Positions 11,283 through 21,649 of a stretch of DNA of 64,000 nt are shown here, in pieces. The position numbers and the translations under genes were made by a program. The notes below the pieces were generated by a model. That model had not been told where the DNA came from and did not search any database. It saw nothing but the letters and a program-made list of their open reading frames with translations. Source of the stretch: Gnetum montanum (Eukaryota > Streptophyta > Gnetopsida > Gnetales > Gnetaceae); assembly GCA_015680685.1 (NCBI GenBank), contig MNCI01008638.1, positions 6,439-70,438 on the forward strand, given 5' to 3'. Positions within the stretch are counted from its first letter, which is position 1. Each line of letters opens with the position of its first letter.

Positions 11283-12139
11283 TTAGCAAATGACACACCA
11301 CCTGCAGATTATGAACAAAGATTGGATGGACACCCAAACCAGAAATATAATTTTGATATTTCTTGATGAATACCAACGAAGTAAATGTACAAAGAAATGG
11401 TAATTGCAAAGAAAACGGAAGAGGCTAGAACAGACCGTGCAATGAGATAACTTGGCCAGAAGGAACGGGACATAATGCACAATCCTAGCATTTGACATCT
11501 CCATTGTTGCCAATTTGGAAACCTCCGTGAATTAAACGTATTCATTAGTGTTCCGAATCAGCCTACAAAGCTTGAGGTTGGCAATATCTTGAATAGCAAT
11601 TGATGCCAACATGGCACAAAAAAGCAGTCCCAAAAGATACATCATGCTTAACATTATCAAAATGTTCTAGGTGGCCCTTCTCCTGATCATCTTTTTGCTA
11701 TTTCTCCATGAATACATCGTAAAACGTGGATCCGAGGCTGATGAGAAGCGCTAACATATCCCAAGAAAATGCTTTATGAATATTTCCGTTGGGAGAATGC
11801 GCTAACATAAACACGCACATCATCACTCTATGGCCAAGCAGAAGCTCCGAGGGAAGAAGCATACCACGCTTCTTTCTGATATTCATCTTTGTCATTTTCA
11901 CCCGAATAATCATCCAAATAATCGTCAATTATGGTCTCAAGCGGCCGAGGTAAGAGCCCGAGTAAAGTGAGGCACAGAGCATTGAGTGCCAGCGCCCTTG
12001 TAAGAACCCACTGATTTCTTCTTCTTTTTCTGGCTTTGCAAAACATCGTACAATAACAGAGCCAGTGAGGCTGCACTCCTCGATCATCAAATGCCAAAAT
12101 ATAAATTCGATCGGGATGTTGAGGAACGCCGTGTCCCAA
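11283..12139 (-). pseudogene. Gene-like locus, broken, membrane-protein-like, family not recognised
   Basis: Three minus-strand open stretches follow one another in different frames: 12139-11828, 11928-11698 and 11545-11283, with a further short frame near 11650-11540. Together they encode hydrophobic segments (about ALALNALCLTLLGLLP, MLALLISLGSTFY, LLGLLFCAMLASIAI) and an acidic stretch (IIDDYLDDYSGENDKDE). CpG and GC content are higher than in the surrounding TE DNA, and a TATA-like TTTATAAAAG lies upstream near 12158-12170. No in-frame ATG opens the first stretch, so the start is unclear. It may be a frameshifted host gene or one with short introns. I do not recognise the family. Confidence 0.35.
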
Positions 12140-12154
12140 TTGAAGGGGACGTTA

Positions 12155-12172
12155 CTTTTATAAATTAACTAT
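12155..12172 (-). promoter_or_regulatory. Possible TATA box upstream of the gene-like locus
   Basis: The minus strand reads AATTTATAAAAGTAACG, about 20-30 bp upstream of the first open frame of the broken locus. Position and sequence fit a plant TATA box. There is no independent support. Confidence 0.3.
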
Positions 12173-12480
12173 ACATTTTAAAGAAATAAGCCATTCAACA
12201 CAAAGAACAAACCAAAGATATTTTATGTTGTCCGTTAGCCAACAAACGAAAGCTATTTTAAAAAAATAAGTACACTAAATTATAATTTAGATTTAATTTT
12301 GCGATTTGGGAACACTCAATCTTTATCCTCTCAGGAGATGATTCTGCCGAAAATGCTGATTCGGAGAATTATAGCTGTGAAACCCAACACACAAACATGA
12401 ATGTTGGTGCTGGGTGTGAAACGAATGGGGAGAATGAAAATGAATGCATGTGCATGGCATTGATATGATATGCTTACGAC
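12173..12480. other. No confident gene
   Basis: A short plus-strand frame with an acidic reading (ENADSENYSC…) runs through about 12330-12460 but has no clear start or family. Otherwise there is nothing to report. Confidence 0.4.
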
Positions 12481-12556
12481 ATGCGGGTGAGTCAAGAACC
12501 ATGACTTCCATCTTACGGATGACTATAACAAAGATGTATCGTTGCAAGCTACACTT

Positions 12557-13185
12557 CACGGCTAAACTAACACCTCACTATTATTGTCACGCTCTAAATG
12601 ATAATTCACGCCCTAAATGATAATCCACTGTATGAATCATACGTCAGTAAATTATAAAACGGTTATAAATTGCAATGCACATCTAAGCCTCCTCTAAAGC
12701 CCATTCTCTCTGTACTGTAACCATGGCATTTGTATCCAAATTTAATTTGCATGGCTATCCGAGTTTCAGTTCTTTGATTTCCTTTTTCAAATCTCCTGAT
12801 CAAATATGCATATGAAGCTTTGGATGCCACCTAAACTTGATTGGATATTCCTTCGAAAAATGATGCAAACCTCGATGTTCTCCATTCACGTATTGCCCCA
12901 TAACCATAAATCAAGTAGCCGGTCCTATGAGTGAAGTCGTAGATATACCCTGGAGAGAAATGATCATGAATTCTATTCAAATGTATAGCGAAGTCGTTGA
13001 CACCCCCTGGCTCTTGTTAGTGACCGCTGAACTCCAGGCTACCACACCTCACCTGAATAATCTAGTCTGCAGTGGACACTGGTTTTGTTTTTCATTTTTA
13101 AGTCACTCGCTTTTCTTATATGTCTTTTTTCTGTTACTAATCTGTTAAGTCGGCTGTCCTTTTGTTTGTGTTTTTTCCTTTCCAT
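12557..13185 (+). repeat. CpG-rich copy of the duplicated segment, with promoter-like start
   Basis: Collinear with 6436-7020 but with CpGs preserved. On the plus strand a TATA-like TTATAAATTG near 12662, a pyrimidine-rich stretch and AACCATGGCA near 12720 resemble a plant promoter and start site. The ATG opens only about 30 codons. A later frame (12927-13148) contains a duplicated S-E-V-V-D-x-P-W block. This looks like the 5' part of a host-derived transcription unit that has been duplicated and degraded. I do not recognise the product. Confidence 0.5.
12660..12815 (+). promoter_or_regulatory. Promoter-like TATA plus ATG context
   Basis: TATA-like box near 12662, CT-rich leader, and ATG at about 12722 in a good plant context (AACCATGGCA). 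The reading frame stops after about 30 codons. The decayed partner keeps the same layout at about 6520-6690. Confidence 0.3.
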
Positions 13186-13186
13186 N

Positions 13187-13330
13187 ATTATCATTTAGGG
13201 CGTGAATTATCATTTAGAGCGTGACAATAATAGTGAGGTGTTAGTTTAGCCGTGAAGTGTAGCTTGCAACGATACATCTTTGTTATAGTCATCCGTAAGA
13301 TGGAAGTCATGGTTCTTGACTCACCCGCAT
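13187..13330. other. Wrongly placed inverted assembly piece bounded by single Ns
   Basis: These 144 bp between single Ns (13186 and 13331) are the exact reverse complement of 12481-12624, with no mismatch seen by eye. They sit where the first repeat of the downstream array should have its TTTGCAGACTTCG and AAACATCACATTGAAG blocks. An exact inverted copy with N edges among diverged repeats is best read as a gap-filling error. Confidence 0.85.
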
Positions 13331-13555
13331 NGGTCTGCGCGTCACTGTGTTAAAACAAAATCACATGTCTCCATCCATGACACAAAATGTATGTGGCATG
13401 TTTTGGTTAAATCAGCATAACTGGTGAAGAATTTTTTAGCATTATTTCCAGGGTCAACTTTATCTTTGGGGAGAATTTTCAATGGAGTTGTACAATGGTA
13501 TATGAGCGATTTGTTTTCGTCAATGCAAATGAACTCTGCAAGTTGGCTTTCCTTT

Positions 13556-13576
13556 TATATATATATATATATATAT
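13556..13576. repeat. (TA)n microsatellite
   Basis: About ten TA units inside the tandem array; a shorter run occurs near 13979-13995 in the next unit. Confidence 0.9.
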
Positions 13577-14271
13577 CCATTTTTCTGTTACCAGAACCTT
13601 GCGCTCAAGCTTTGTTTAAGTGTTTTTTCTTTTTATTCCCAATTTTTCCTTTTCACATTTGCAGACTTCGTTGAAAGGCTGAAAGGTGTAAACATCACAT
13701 TGAAGCACAGTTTGCACGTCACTGTGTTAAAACAGAATCACATGTCTTCATCCACAACATGAAATGTATTTAGTTAAATCAGCATAACTAGCGAAGAATT
13801 TTTTAGTTATTTCAGCATCAACATTATCTTTGTGCAGAATTTTAGGACACTCCAGGGACCACAGTTACTAGACACTTACTCTACCAGGGATTTGGTCTTA
13901 CAGTTACTAGACACGTACTCTACCAGGGATTTGGTCTCATCACAATAAACGAACTCTACGAGTGCTTCACTTTTCGTGTGTATATATATATATATTCTTT
14001 TTTTCTGTTACTAGAACACTGTTAAGTCACGTTTTGCTTGTGTTTTTTCTTTTCATTCTCAATTTTTTCTTTTCACATTTGCAGACTTCGATGCGTACAT
14101 CTTGATTGAAGGCTGAAACATGTAAACATCACATTGAAGCATAGTCTGCACATGTCTTCGTCCAAGACACGAAATGTATGTGGCATGTTTTCTTTAAATC
14201 AGCATAGTTGGTGAATAATTTTTTAGTGTTATTTTCAGCATCAACTTTATCTTTGCAGAGAATTTTCAATT

Positions 14272-14347
14272 GAGTTGTACAATGGTAGGACACTCCATGG
14301 ACAGGAACTGAGTTGTACAATGGTAGGACACTCCATGGACAGGAACT
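14272..14347. repeat. Perfect 38-bp tandem duplication
   Basis: Two adjacent identical 38-bp copies that begin GAGTTGTACAATGGTAGGAC; the junction is at 14309/14310. Confidence 0.9.
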
Positions 14348-14735
14348 CTGCAAGGGATTCATTTTCAACAAATTAAACCAAGTCTGTATGTGAGTCGCTT
14401 TTCTTATAAGTTTTCTTTTTTCTTTTTCATTTTTTCTATTAGCAAAACACTGTTAAGTCCGCTCATGTTCTGTTTTAGTGTTTTTCTCAATTTTTTCTTT
14501 TCACATTTGTGGACTTCACTGTGCGCATGTTGACTGAAGGCTGAAACATGTAAACATCACATTGAAGCATGGTCTGTGCATCACTGTGTTAAAACAAAAT
14601 CACATGTCTTCGCCCACAACATAAAATGTATGTAGCATGTTTTTGTTAAATCAGCATAATTGATGAAGAATTTTTTAGCTTTATTTTCAGCATCAACTTT
14701 ATCTTTGCAGAGAATTTTCAATGGAATTGTACTAT

Positions 14736-15247
14736 CTTAGTTATATATTTATAATATATATCTATAAATTGGCCGATAGAATCTTATTAGTTTACAAGTA
14801 AAAAGTTCTCTAAGTAAAAAATTTCACGACTTCTAGACGAAGAACAAGATTTAAAAACCTAAATTTTCATGTCTTCTGGATGAAGAACAAGAGTTTTGTA
14901 CCTTATTTTTTCTAAGGATGGGTTTTCTGAAAAAACAAATTCCATGAATTAGTGTATGCTCTCACCCTCGGCCGAATTTGTTGGGATTGTTGAGAGTGAG
15001 CATAAATTCAACCAATAGTGAGAGCATACACTAATTCATGGAATTTGTTTTTTCAGAAAACCCATCCTTAGAAAAAATAAGGTACAAAACTCTTGTTCTT
15101 CATCCAGAAGGCATGAAAATTTAGGTTTTTAAATCTTGTTCTTCGTCCAGAAGTCGTGAAATTTTTTACTCAGAAAACTTTTTACTTGTAAACTAATAAG
15201 ATTCTATCGGCCAATTTATAGATATATATTATAAATATATAACTAAG
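14736..15247. mobile_element. Fold-back (MITE-like) element with 230-bp arms
   Basis: The left arm 14736-14965 and right arm 15018-15247 are near-perfect reverse complements with only a few mismatches. A 52-bp centre separates them. The ends are CTTAGTTATATATTTATAAT and its complement. There is no coding sequence. The flanks (ACTAT on the left, CTAGT on the right) do not give a clear target duplication. It inserted at the end of the fourth repeat unit. A hairpin-type DNA element is the likely class; the superfamily is not identifiable. Confidence 0.75.
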
Positions 15248-15479
15248 CTAGTGATCGCCAGTCATCTTCTGCAGCAATGATTTAAACATAACAGATAAAA
15301 ATATTATAAGACCATGGAATGCTTTATTGAATGATTATAAACATGTTGTAATATAGCAGAAATGATCAATGTACATACTTGCGTAATTGAAAATGTATAG
15401 TTACAAAGGTTTTGACATTCAAAATGGTAAAAATTAGTTGAGAGAAAAGAATGATTTCACCGGTGGTGTGGTCCTAGGC
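15248..15479. other. No gene seen
   Basis: AT-rich spacer between the fold-back element and the GC-rich island. Confidence 0.5.
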
Positions 15480-16400
15480 TGATGTTGCTGCATTCTTTCG
15501 AGGCTCCATCCCCGAACGGCCAATGGCCATATCCAGGGGATGGCCATCTTGCCCACCTGGTGCATCATCGTGACGCTAGTGGAGAGTTACTTTATTCAGT
15601 TAGGCTCAGATCACAAACTCAACAGGGTACACTTCATATTTCTCAAGCACATGCACGCCGAGACTCCCGTCAACCTCCCCCACTTCCTCTAGGAGTCTCT
15701 ACAACGACAGGGGTGATACGTACTCTTTGGTAGGCTAGCACTCTAATCCTGCTAGTTCGGCTGCCGCTTCAACCTACGCAGGTGTATCAATGGCGATGGG
15801 GGCGACACGGTCTTCTAGCTGGCGATGCCGCGGTCTCGGCTGAGACTATGACCATGACCCCCCAAGACCCTGCGGCTGAAAGTTGCATGCGGAGCGGGCT
15901 GGCCCAAGCCCTGCGGAGGGATCCACCAATTGAAGACATCGGTCCCACAGAACACACAGCGAGGCAGTCATCTGGTGCCAGGGGGCATAGCAGGCTGCTG
16001 AGGGAACGCTCTCTGAGACATCAACCTTGCCCCCACAATCGTACAACTAGACACTGCAATGGATTGAGAACGTTATCAGACACCACATGACAGGTATTAC
16101 GCAAATAATTGAAGAAAATCACCATCACTTGGCTGCTGGCTTGGGCAAGTAGTATCTGGGCCTCCAAACCCCGGAGGGGAGTCGAGGCTCTAACCACGAA
16201 CACCCCAAAAGGCCTTAATGTGGGGGCAAGGGGGACAGCTCCCCCCCCCCCCCCAGACATGCCCAGCCTGGTCCAAACTATTGTTTAAGGGATTGGGGAT
16301 CGAACATATCACCCGCTAACGAGGATGCCCTAAGGTAGTTAGGACTTGCGGGGGGCCCTAGGGTTTGGGCATGCTATCGGTGTGGGGTCAGCAGCTCTGG
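15480..16400. other. GC-rich island of unknown origin
   Basis: Composition changes sharply to GC-rich and CpG-rich against an AT-rich background. The plus strand is open at 15482-15733 and 15782-16090, and the minus strand at 16046-15846 and 16260-16021. GC-rich DNA opens frames by chance, and none of these reads like a family I know. The island contains a run of 14 C at 16241-16254. It could be a recent insertion, an old CpG-preserved exon region or a transferred piece. No ends or target duplication were recognised. Confidence 0.5.
16200..16380 (-). repeat. Possible tRNA-derived SINE head
   Basis: On the minus strand ACTACCTTAGGGCATCC is followed about 22 nt later by TGTTCGATCCCC. These resemble the A and B boxes of a tRNA-type polymerase III promoter. 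The spacing is shorter than usual and no poly-A tail or target duplication was found, so this is tentative. Confidence 0.25.
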
Positions 16401-18460
16401 CCTATGCTATACTGGTGTATAGTCTTTTTTTGGAATAAAAAAATTTGCTCGATTTTTTCCAAAAAACAAATAAAACATCAAAAATGATAATAAAGTGCTC
16501 GTCTCTCAAGTAAGAGGTTAGGCTTTTACTAATCTACCAACCCTCTTGGGGCCCCACTTAGTGAGATGAGCATTATGGCTTTGGGTAATGATCCTATGTT
16601 ATATTAAGTGTTTATAAGGGGTAAAACCCCTCCAAAAAAATATAAAAAAAAATAGAGCATTGTGGTGGAGACTTTAACTTTAGAGATAGGTTAAATGTTG
16701 AAATTCAATAGTTTAATGCTATGAAAATGCCAAGATTTTATTTTACATATACAGAATCATCTTCATCTTATTAATGAGATATGATTTTCCTATGCCTGCT
16801 GTACCTTGAATTATCATCAATAGAGGAGAAACTTCATCCATCTTGAATTCCGATTCCAATCAAAACAAAAAATAGATAGTCATGGTTAATATGGAAAGAT
16901 TTCCCAGTTTTTCTTTGCCAGTTGTTGAGTGTCATGCAGTGAGTGTCGTGCAGATGGAAACAACCAATTGTCAATTCATGATGGCATTTTCCAACTCTCA
17001 ACACATGAATTTCATGCACTGTGAATTAATAAATGCATGCCATATTTCCCTTCTTCTTTTGAATATTTGTTTGAATGATTCAAAACTGCAACATTCTCTG
17101 ACCATTCACCAATGATTTTAGAAGGACAGAATCACCAATGATAAGGATGACGATGATTTGGTGATTCGGCCGATAATTTGAAGGATGTCTCATAACCATG
17201 GTGATTCGGCCGATAATTTGTAGAGTCTGTCTCATAACCATCATCATCCCTAGTGGTAAGACCCTAATTTGAAGGGTCCAAGTCATTGGCTAGATTTTAG
17301 TGGGCAATGCTAAGTTATAAAGCTATAATCAAATTCCATATCTTGGAGGGTACCTATATTATTATTATTTTGGGTTCCACCACTACCAACAAATAATGTT
17401 ATTATTATTTTAGGGTTCCACCATCACCAACCAAACCATAAAATTGAAAAAAAATACATCAATACTAAAGAATACTCTTTTGCAATTCTTGCAAAGCATC
17501 AAGTACCCAAAAATTTTTCCGAAATCACCATTACCCATATTGGGTCATTACTCCTAAACAAATAAAGTGAAAAAAATAAAAGTGTATATGATTATTTTCA
17601 CTAAATTTTTGTACAAAATTTGTTGCCCTAATAATAAGACCTAGTAAGTAAAACATTTAAAGTATAAATCTAGTTTAACATAGTGCATGCTTTTTTTTTA
17701 GGCAAACAAATTTTTTCAACAAAAAGTTATATTAGTCAAGATCCATAATTTTTATTATTATATAGATTTTATCTTCTCAACTATCAAAATACTTTTTTTT
17801 TTAGCTAGAAAATGTTTCATTGATTTTATCTTTAGGTACTGGAGCTCCATCATATTTTTAACATCGAAAATTTGTTGTTGATGTATTTTTCTTAATTAAA
17901 AAGTTTGCATTAAAATTTTTTGGGAATGAGCTTTATTTTAACCATTATCCTTGTTTAACAAGAATTTTAGGCATTTTATCAATAATATCTTATGAAAGGG
18001 TTTTATCTTTCATTTTTCTTGTCAAGGAAAAGGATAGGTACTAGTTTTCAGGCAACATGTAGATGGTGGTTTAGGCAGTGTTATCATTCGCCGGCATGGA
18101 CAACATCTCCATGAAAATTGTTTAAAACTAATTCATGAAATCAAATTATTTTTTATGATGGTAAACACTTTTCCTGGTTGACTTGATTACGCTCATTAAT
18201 TCATTGCAAATCTAAAGATGGCTCGTCCAATTGCATAGGCCATACCTTTTAAATACTTTTGTATGCTATTTTCCTGACGCTCAAGCATGATGATATCAAG
18301 TATACACTCAAATCAACCACATGACCAAGAAGTCCAAAAGAGAACATTAACTTCTTATTACTCACCTATAAATTAGACTTGACTTCATCAGTGAGACTTA
18401 AGAGTTAACATCCACCCAACCTTCTCTTTAATCATAGCATCATCGTCATCCACCATCAAT
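16401..18460. other. No gene; minor short tandem repeats
   Basis: AT-rich sequence with no convincing coding region. A 40-bp unit (GTGATTCGGCCGATAATTTG…) occurs twice at 17161-17245. A TTATTATTATTTT…GGGTTCCACCA block occurs twice at 17355-17420. Poly-A/T stretches are common. Confidence 0.5.
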
Positions 18461-18468
18461 TTGCATGG

Positions 18469-18720
18469 CAACTAGGGCCTTTGTTCTTCGTTGCCTAAAT
18501 CAAGCAATCAAACAAGCATCCCATATTTTCATTTTCAATACAAGTATTCCTTGGCAAGTATTCCTTGGCAAAGTAATCCAATATTAGATTTTTAACTTCC
18601 TTTGTTACTTCTAATATGGAACAATGCTTAAGAATAATATGTGATGTAACTACTCCTAAGAGGGATAATGGTATATTCATGGAGCAGAGGCAACATCATG
18701 AAATTTAGCCAAATGTTGTT
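18469..18720 (+). pseudogene. Possible first exon of the terpene synthase pseudogene
   Basis: An ATG near 18469, about 100 bp downstream of a TATA-like CCTATAAATTA (18364), opens about 40 codons of a transit-peptide-like sequence and then stops. A later frame near 18610-18705 reads TTPKRDNG…HHEIXPNV. This vaguely recalls the T-T-x-R-R-x-x-x-x-H-P-N-x-W segment that follows the transit peptide of conifer terpene synthases. The match is weak. The call leans on the clear terpene synthase pieces downstream on the same strand. Confidence 0.3.
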
Positions 18721-19820
18721 AGAGATGTCAAAGTGGGAGGGATTTCTCTGTTTCAAAACATGATGATGTTGTCTCTTGGATTTGTTGCTATTAAGAAGAC
18801 ATTTTATTATGTTAGAGTGTAAGTTGCATGTCTCTTTTGTTTTGTTCAATTTTTGTGTTAGCATGTGTTATGGCTTTTTGGGATAGTATTTGTTAATGTT
18901 GGTGTAATGCTATCTTATATGGTTTTTGCTTGAGAAGGCCTAAGTCCATTAGAATATTTTATGTAGAGATGCTCCTTAAAAAGTTGTGTGCACACTTGTG
19001 ATTTTTCTACATGTTATGTTGTGGAAGGCATGGAGTACTATTAATGAAGTTTTTGTAGAATATTTTTCATGTAATTGTTCTTTAAACGGGAGATTCTTAG
19101 AAATGTGAAGACAAAATTTGTAATTAATATATGTTAGACTTCACATTTTCTCTTCTAACGTTGGCTACTTTTAGATTTTTCTAAAGAATAGTTAAGGTAT
19201 CTAAAACTTGTTGTAAAAGAAAAAAGTGAAGACATGTTTAAGTTAATTATTAGTTGTTTCCATTAGTGTAACCTTGGTTATTTAAATCCATCTTGGGTTG
19301 GTTATAGTGAGTAAGTTAAAAGTGCATAGTTTCTTGCGTAACGGTTATTGTGTGAAAGCAACTAACTTGTGATCTTTGTAAACACCTTTGTGTATCATTG
19401 TAGTTTTGAAGATGTTGTATAAGTTGCTAAGTAGTTTTGAAGATGTTCTAAAATTTGCTAAGTTGCTTTCTTGTTTATCTCCTTTGTTTCTCTCACCCTC
19501 CATTCTATAAGTTTTATTTACCTATTGTTATGTTATTTTTATGCTAGTAATATTTGCCAATAATGATTTTTTCTTAACATGCCATTTGCTAACAAATGTG
19601 TGGAATGATTATTTTATCCAATATCAGCACTCTAATTTCTTGGTAAATTGAAGTTATTTTCTCATGGAACTTGTGGCCTTCTACTTCTCAAATTTTTTTT
19701 ACTTTGGTTATTAAGACTTTTCTCATGGAACTTGTGGCTTCCACTTCTCAATTTGTTTTTTACTATGGTTATTAAGAATTAAGTCTTTAAGCACAAAACA
19801 TTAAAAATTTCCTTCTTACA
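18721..19820. other. Probable intron or spacer of the terpene synthase pseudogene
   Basis: No gene. A 67-bp unit (TTTTCTCATGGAACTTGTGG…) is tandemly duplicated at about 19655-19788. Confidence 0.45.
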
Positions 19821-19821
19821 A

Positions 19822-20020
19822 TGGCCAATTTATCATAAAGAAGCTCAAGATTTAGCAAAAGTAACCAAGGAGCATTTGGACACCACATCCCAAGAGTGCC
19901 CTAGCAATTGGGATGTGGTAACATACCTCACCATTGTTGATTCATTTGTTAGTTTGGGCATCGATAGATATCTCATGAAAGAAATCATAGATGCTCTTAA
20001 CTTCATTTCAAGGCTTTATT
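19822..20020 (+). pseudogene. Terpene synthase exon, N-terminal domain (TPS-d-like)
   Basis: About 65 codons remain open on the plus strand. They read YHKEAQDLAKVTKEHL, then a short linker, then TIVDSFVSLGIDRYLMKEII and DALNF. This matches the conifer terpene synthase block Y-R-E-x-A-E-x-L-x-x-x-I-K-E followed by M-V-D-x-x-x-R-L-G-I-x-R-H-F-x-x-E-I-x-x-A-L-D-Y. Such enzymes turn prenyl diphosphates into mono-, sesqui- or diterpenes, usually in plastids or cytosol. The expected acceptor AG at the exon start is absent. The next exon lies 6.7 kb away because a copia element sits in the intron. Confidence 0.65.
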
Positions 20021-20101
20021 GCTTACTCATGTGGTGGATTTTTGTTGTATTATTAGTTTATTACTAAAGTGTAGTGCATGATGAATTATGAATTTAATAT
20101 A

Positions 20102-20675
20102 TGTAAGAAAAAAATTGTGCAGAAAATTAGATGGCACAAGTAATTAAAGTACATAATGCAAAAGGAAATGCATAAGAAATTCACATGCATAAATAACTAG
20201 AAATACACAATTCTTGAGCAAATGGAATTCACCTTTTGCCATTGATGCCTTAGATTAAATTTGATGTTCTAATTCTTCTTTCACATGGGCACTCTACGAT
20301 GATGGTGTATGTAATCTTCAAGCATCTATGAAAGGAACTAGAACTACAATCCTGTTGTGATTCATGGTGCCTTTGTTCTCCCATTAAGAATGAATTTATA
20401 GGCCATGGAATTTGTTACCATAAGAGACCTAATGTCAATGCATAAAAATGTGTTACCAAATATGGAAACCACCTTGATGTGTTGACCAACTCATAAAATT
20501 GTGTTAGTGGATATGATGGCCACTTTCATGCATCAACTAACCCATAAAATGTATTAATGGGAATAGTGTCCACTTTCATACATTAACTAATCCACAAAAC
20601 ACATTAGTGGACATGGTGGCCACTTTCATGTAGTAACTAATGCATAAAGTGCGTTAGTGGGTAACGCATGCTACA
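20102..20675 (-). repeat. 3' LTR of the copia element
   Basis: Pairs with 26104-26678. On the minus strand a TATA box (CCTATAAATTC) lies near 20394-20405. Upstream in U3 a 50-bp tandem repeat starting GGCCACTTTCATG or a variant occurs at 20518, 20568 and 20618. Confidence 0.9.
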
Positions 20676-21024
20676 ATCTTCCACTTGGTCTTCATATTTA
20701 ATCAAGATCATAGTTCAAGAAATAAATGCATGAATCATGGTGATAGTTTCTCTTAATGTGAGTATTATATTTCATGTATTACAATGCATCATCTTTTAAA
20801 CATAATTCCTTATACGGTAACTTAACTTTATGAATAAACCTAATTTTCATTCTAGGTCTTACCAGATGTGTATTTTCTCTAATAACTATATGCACAAACT
20901 ATATGAGAAAATAGCACAAATGAATAAGAGTTTCATTAAGATTGTAAGTTGTATGTACAACAAATTACATTATGGAATCAAGTCCCATCTTAACTACATG
21001 ATCCTTAAATAACTTCAGTGGCAT

Positions 21025-21400
21025 TCATTTTGTCAAAGGATTAGCTATCATTAATTCAATACTTATATGTACAATGACCACCTTATTTTCCTTAATGTAT
21101 TCCCTTATGGTTAAGTACTTGATGTCAATGTGTTTACTTCGAATGCCACTCTTATTATTCTTAGTTATAAAGATAGTAGCTAAATTGTCACAAAACATTC
21201 TTAATGGCCTAGATATAGAATCCACAAGTTTAAGCCCTGATATGAAGCTCTTTAGCCATACACCATGTGAAGTAGCCTCAAAATAAGAAACAAACTCTAC
21301 CTCCATGGTGGAAGTAGCAACCAAATTTTTCTTTCCACTTCTCTAGGATATAGCTTCTCCAGCTAGTATAAAAGCATAACCAGATGTTGATTTCTGTGAA
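21025..21400 (-). pseudogene. Copia RNase H domain
   Basis: The minus strand reads TSTMEVEFVSYFEATSHGVW, then DNLATIFITKN, then SKHIDIKYLTIREYIKENK and MIANPLTK. These are the conserved C-terminal RNase H blocks of plant copia polyproteins: S-x-x-E-A-E-Y, C-D-N-x-A-A-I and K-H-I-D-I-x-Y-H. The Ala/Glu of the S-T-x-E-A-E block and the His after K-Y are changed. It lies last in the polyprotein, followed by the polypurine tract. Confidence 0.8.
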
Positions 21401-21649
21401 TCAACATAGTTAACAAAGTTTGAGTTGGAGTAGCTAGTCATCTCCAAGGAATCTATTTGTTTATACATAAGCATGTAGTCTTTTTCACCTTAAAGGTACC
21501 TCATTTCTTTGTAGGCCTTTAGTGGTCAATACCTAGATTACTCTGATATCTACCCAACATTCCCACAACAAATGCAATGTCAGGTCTTGTGCATACTTGA
21601 GCATACATAATGCTTCCAATAGCTAAAGCATACGAAATGTTGCTCATAT

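Larger units (their letters stand above)
13332..14735 (+). repeat. Tandem array, about four units of 370-450 bp
   Basis: The anchor AAGAATTTTTTAG or a close variant recurs near 13426, 13793, 14213 and 14666. Each unit carries, in order, a pyrimidine-rich stretch, CACATTTGCAGACTTCG or a variant, AACATCACATTGAAGCA, GTTAAAACAAAATCACATG, ATGTATGTGGCATG and a CTTTATCTTTGCAGAGAATT block. The pyrimidine-AG blocks resemble splice acceptors. A single unit is present at the decayed locus (about 7085-7250). Smaller tandem duplications lie inside: about 42 bp at 13860-13940 and 38 bp at 14272-14347. Confidence 0.75.

Noticed and set aside
13838-13940. Separate mobile element in the array
   Set aside because: Only a local 42-bp tandem duplication inside one unit.
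15482-16260. Four open frames in the GC-rich island as candidate genes
   Set aside because: GC-rich DNA opens frames by chance; frames overlap on opposite strands and none shows a recognisable domain or promoter.
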